A DNA stretch of 7,346 bases from contig WLFB01000060.1 of the NCBI GenBank assembly GCA_009703975.1, positions 1 to 7,346 on the forward strand, read 5' to 3'. The DNA is from Actinomycetota bacterium (GTDB taxonomy: Bacteria > Actinomycetota > Acidimicrobiia > Acidimicrobiales > Ilumatobacteraceae). Shown one piece after another: positions 5,417 to 7,346 of this stretch (the first letter of the stretch is position 1; every line of letters begins with the position of its first letter). The position numbers were made by a program, and so were the translations under genes. A model generated the notes under the pieces. That model did not search any database, had not been told where the DNA came from, and worked only from the letters and a program-made list of their open reading frames with translations.

Positions 5417-6861
5417 ACCATCGATCTCCACAAGGTTCGAAATTCTGGTTCTGGATCAGTAATCAACACAGTCTCAATGTCAATTTTTAAAGTCGCTCGA
5501 ATATTTTTTTCATAAAGTGGCCACGAAACTGCACCCGTCTTTGCGTACGACAAAAGTTCACCAGAGATTCGGTCAGCAATCGGCTCACGAGAAATATCAT
5601 CTCCAGTGAAAACTTCTACACGTGGGGCATTCAGATTATGAAAAACGAATGGGATATCTAATGCGTGGCATGAGCCAAACGCGCCGTCAAAAATTGGCGT
5701 TGGCCAAGTGAACCAATACATCCAAGTTGGGGTGTTGACTTCACTTCGCTCCTCGCATAACTTCCATGCAGGTGAACGAAAATTCTGATCAGTCTGCATA
5801 GCGGCAACCATTTGAGACGGGGAGTGGTTTTTCCTGAGTTTTGAATATAAATCCCAGGCAGCTTGGGATTTATCGGCGAAAGCATCGCGGTAGTAAACAA
5901 GAGCGTCTTCAACATCGAGTGTCGCTGAATCTGGATGGAGCACTGTCCAAAGACGATTCTCATCATGATTCGTGCCAACTACCAGTGGAATCCCTGAGTT
6001 TGCCGATGCTGTGTAGATGTCTTCGGGCAATCCAGCGCCTCCGCAAGTCGGGGTGAATGTTGAAATATAGTTTTCAACATCCACAAACATTTTGGCGGTG
6101 GCGTCAATCATCTGTTGAACTGAAAGTTCTCGTAATTCCGCGAGTGATTTGCAACTCGCGAAATTTAGATATTGATCGAGCGCGATCGATGCTTCTTTCT
6201 TTGTGCGAAGTTGGCGAAGTGAAGGGCTCATTGCCCAAGCTCGCGTTACCAAACCGGCGACGAGTGGTGAGGCTGTTAAAGCAACAACACTGCTACCGCC
6301 AGCTGATTCTCCAAATATTGTTACATTATTTGGGTCTCCACCAAACGAGGCAATGTTTCGGTTGACCCATCTCAAGGCGCTGACTTGGTCGAGCGTGCCA
6401 AGATTGTTATCACCAAGGAAGCCAAATGGTCCGAGTCGATAATTAATGCTGACAAGCACTACATCGCCTCGAGTTACTAGCGACGCTCCGTTGTACCAAC
6501 TCGTTGCAGCTGTGCCGTTTGTGTACGCACCACCGTGTATCCAAAATAAAACTGGCTTCAATTTTTGCTTTTCGTTATTCGCTGTTTCGCCAATGAAGTC
6601 GTTCTTCGTCCAAATGTTTAAAAAGAGACAATTTTCGTCAATAGGTAACGACTTAGTATCGAGAATCTCTTCCATGAAACCGGGAACTTGTGGCGATTGT
6701 GGGCCGAAAACTTTTGCGTTAACTTCGTTTGCATAACTAAAGACATCAACTGGTTCTTCAAAACGATTCGCAGTTGCAAACTGAATCCCCAAAAACTCGA
6801 TTAATCCTGACTCGAGATCATTGCCATTAAATGAACCAGATGAATTTGTAACTAAAGCCAT
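5413..6861 (-). CDS. Type B carboxylesterase/lipase family protein
   Basis: The protein has 482 residues with the alpha/beta-hydrolase layout of type B carboxylesterases. The oxyanion-hole segment HGGAY is at 109-113, the nucleophile S186 lies in FGESAGGS, the acid E301 in TNHDENRLW, and the histidine H399 in CHALDIPFVF. The ENCLFLNIW segment (76-84) replaces the usual EDCLYLNV. The N-terminus starts directly at the first family strand (FLGIQFA at 23-29), with no signal peptide, so the enzyme is probably cytoplasmic and acts on imported esters or amides. Known relatives include p-nitrobenzyl esterase and cholinesterase-like enzymes; the natural substrate is usually unknown. It is the first gene of an operon with the FAD oxidase, overlapping it by 4 bases, and the SDR. 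The ATG at 6861 is supported by TAGCCT 6 bases upstream, the leaderless pattern. Confidence 0.93.
   Translation of the reverse strand: MALVTNSSGSFNGNDLESGLIEFLGIQFATANRFEEPVDVFSYANEVNAKVFGPQSPQVPGFMEEILDTKSLPIDENCLFLNIWTKNDFIGETANNEKQKLKPVLFWIHGGAYTNGTAATSWYNGASLVTRGDVVLVSINYRLGPFGFLGDNNLGTLDQVSALRWVNRNIASFGGDPNNVTIFGESAGGSSVVALTASPLVAGLVTRAWAMSPSLRQLRTKKEASIALDQYLNFASCKSLAELRELSVQQMIDATAKMFVDVENYISTFTPTCGGAGLPEDIYTASANSGIPLVVGTNHDENRLWTVLHPDSATLDVEDALVYYRDAFADKSQAAWDLYSKLRKNHSPSQMVAAMQTDQNFRSPAWKLCEERSEVNTPTWMYWFTWPTPIFDGAFGSCHALDIPFVFHNLNAPRVEVFTGDDISREPIADRISGELLSYAKTGAVSWPLYEKNIRATLKIDIETVLITDPEPEFRTLWRSMV
5426..5429 (-). promoter_or_regulatory. Ribosome binding site (GGAG) that favours the GTG start at 5416
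   Basis: On the minus strand GGAG is followed by 9 bases and then GTG. It lies inside the end of the esterase gene and supports a start that overlaps the esterase stop as GTGA. It would fall inside the coding region if the GTG at 5431 were used instead. Confidence 0.55.
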
Positions 6862-6867
6862 GTTTCT

Positions 6868-6873
6868 AGGCTA
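6868..6873 (-). promoter_or_regulatory. Candidate -10 element of the esterase-oxidase-SDR operon (leaderless)
   Basis: On the minus strand this reads TAGCCT (TANNNT) and is followed by exactly 6 bases before the ATG at 6861. With a 17-base spacer, ACGACA at 6891-6896 shares the GACA half of the -35 consensus TTGACA. This would be the single promoter for all three genes. Confidence 0.45.
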
Positions 6874-6885
6874 ATCAGTCTTAAC

Positions 6886-6891
6886 TACGAT
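6886..6891 (+). promoter_or_regulatory. Candidate -10 element of the acyltransferase gene (leaderless)
   Basis: TACGAT matches TANNNT and is followed by 6 bases before the ATG at 6898. A 17-base spacer leads back to TTTCTA at 6863-6868, a poor -35 match. The element shares base 6891 with the -35-like box of the divergent operon. Confidence 0.45.
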
Positions 6892-6897
6892 GTCGTT

Positions 6898-7346
6898 ATG
6901 CGACTATTTAAAGTAACTGATGCAACCGGCGATCTGATTGACGCAATTTGGCGATGGTTTACTGCAAGTGCTGCAATCGGTCCTAAGTCTCGACGCGGCA
7001 AAAAATTCGGCAAATTTGGCACTGGCTCAATCATTTTGTTTCCAACAACGACCATCTTCAACGAGAACTACATACATATCGGCAAAGACACAATGATTGG
7101 TGAACATGTTGCCCTATCTGCGGGGATGATGCCGGGTCAGAAGTGTCTAACGAATCCGGTTGTAAAGATCGGTGACCGTTGTCTGATTGGTCGGGGCTCC
7201 GGGATTGTGGGTCATTTGTCAATTGACATAGGTGACGATGTTTGGACTGGTCATCACGTGTACATCACCGATCAAAGTCACGGCTACTTAGATATTTCGA
7301 AACCAATTTCTCATCAATCACAACCCGAACGCGCGGTTTCAATTGG
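6898..7346 (+). CDS. Hexapeptide-repeat (left-handed beta-helix) acyltransferase, 3' partial
   Basis: The frame is open from the ATG to the end of the window, giving the first 149 residues. After a short basic N-terminal part (residues 1-40, including a run of R and K at 30-39), the imperfect hexapeptide pattern [LIV]-G-x4 repeats: IHIGKDTMIGEHV at 59-71, VVKIGDRCLIGRG at 88-100 and LSIDIGDDVWTGHHVYI at 107-123. The ITDQSHGYLD segment at 123-132 matches the loop of O-acetyltransferases of the WbbJ/maltose-acetyltransferase type, and H128 is a plausible catalytic residue. Such enzymes form trimers and acetylate sugars of surface polysaccharides or small molecules in the cytoplasm. The family's C-terminal part lies beyond the window. 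The gene is divergent from the esterase operon and may be unrelated to it in function. Confidence 0.85.
   Translation, partial: MRLFKVTDATGDLIDAIWRWFTASAAIGPKSRRGKKFGKFGTGSIILFPTTTIFNENYIHIGKDTMIGEHVALSAGMMPGQKCLTNPVVKIGDRCLIGRGSGIVGHLSIDIGDDVWTGHHVYITDQSHGYLDISKPISHQSQPERAVSI

Noticed and set aside
6057..6442. Overlapping plus-strand open frames opposite the carboxylesterase
   Set aside because: They are antisense to the region that encodes the esterase nucleophile motif, have no family resemblance and no start signals.

Overview
The window is 7,346 bases of very compact bacterial DNA with a G+C content in the mid-40s by eye. It holds eight protein genes and almost no free intergenic sequence; the longest gap is about 36 bases. 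The gene families, GTG start codons, weak or absent Shine-Dalgarno sites and -10-like hexamers placed six bases ahead of several start codons (the leaderless arrangement) suggest a streamlined, moderately low-GC actinobacterium, for example a planktonic Acidimicrobiia or Nanopelagicales type. This placement is inference from style, not from a marker gene. I see no rRNA, tRNA, CRISPR array, insertion sequence, integrase or phage gene.

Left part (1-2156): a class III PLP-dependent aminotransferase, cut by the left edge, is followed after 2 bases by a TauE/SafE-type membrane exporter. The two are probably co-transcribed. A metallo-beta-lactamase-fold hydrolase of the glyoxalase II / persulfide dioxygenase type converges on them from the other strand. 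A small hairpin that carries both stop codons lies at the junction.

Middle (2157-3274): 32 bases separate the hydrolase from a divergent Gfo/Idh/MocA NAD(P)-dependent oxidoreductase. In that gap, both arms of a perfect 7-base inverted repeat double as -10-like elements, one for each gene.

Right part (3282-6861): a three-gene minus-strand operon reads carboxylesterase, then FAD-dependent amine/amino-acid oxidase (DAO family), then short-chain dehydrogenase. The first two overlap by 4 bases if the GTG supported by a GGAG site is the start, and 23 bases separate the second and third. The order suggests stepwise breakdown of an ester or amine compound, but the substrate cannot be read from sequence. 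Divergent from the operon, after 36 bases, a left-handed beta-helix (hexapeptide-repeat) acyltransferase begins and runs off the right edge.

Taken together this looks like an accessory catabolic or small-molecule metabolism neighbourhood. No component is of an unknown class. The most unusual features are the tightly overlapping divergent promoters and the possible functional links within the two gene clusters.
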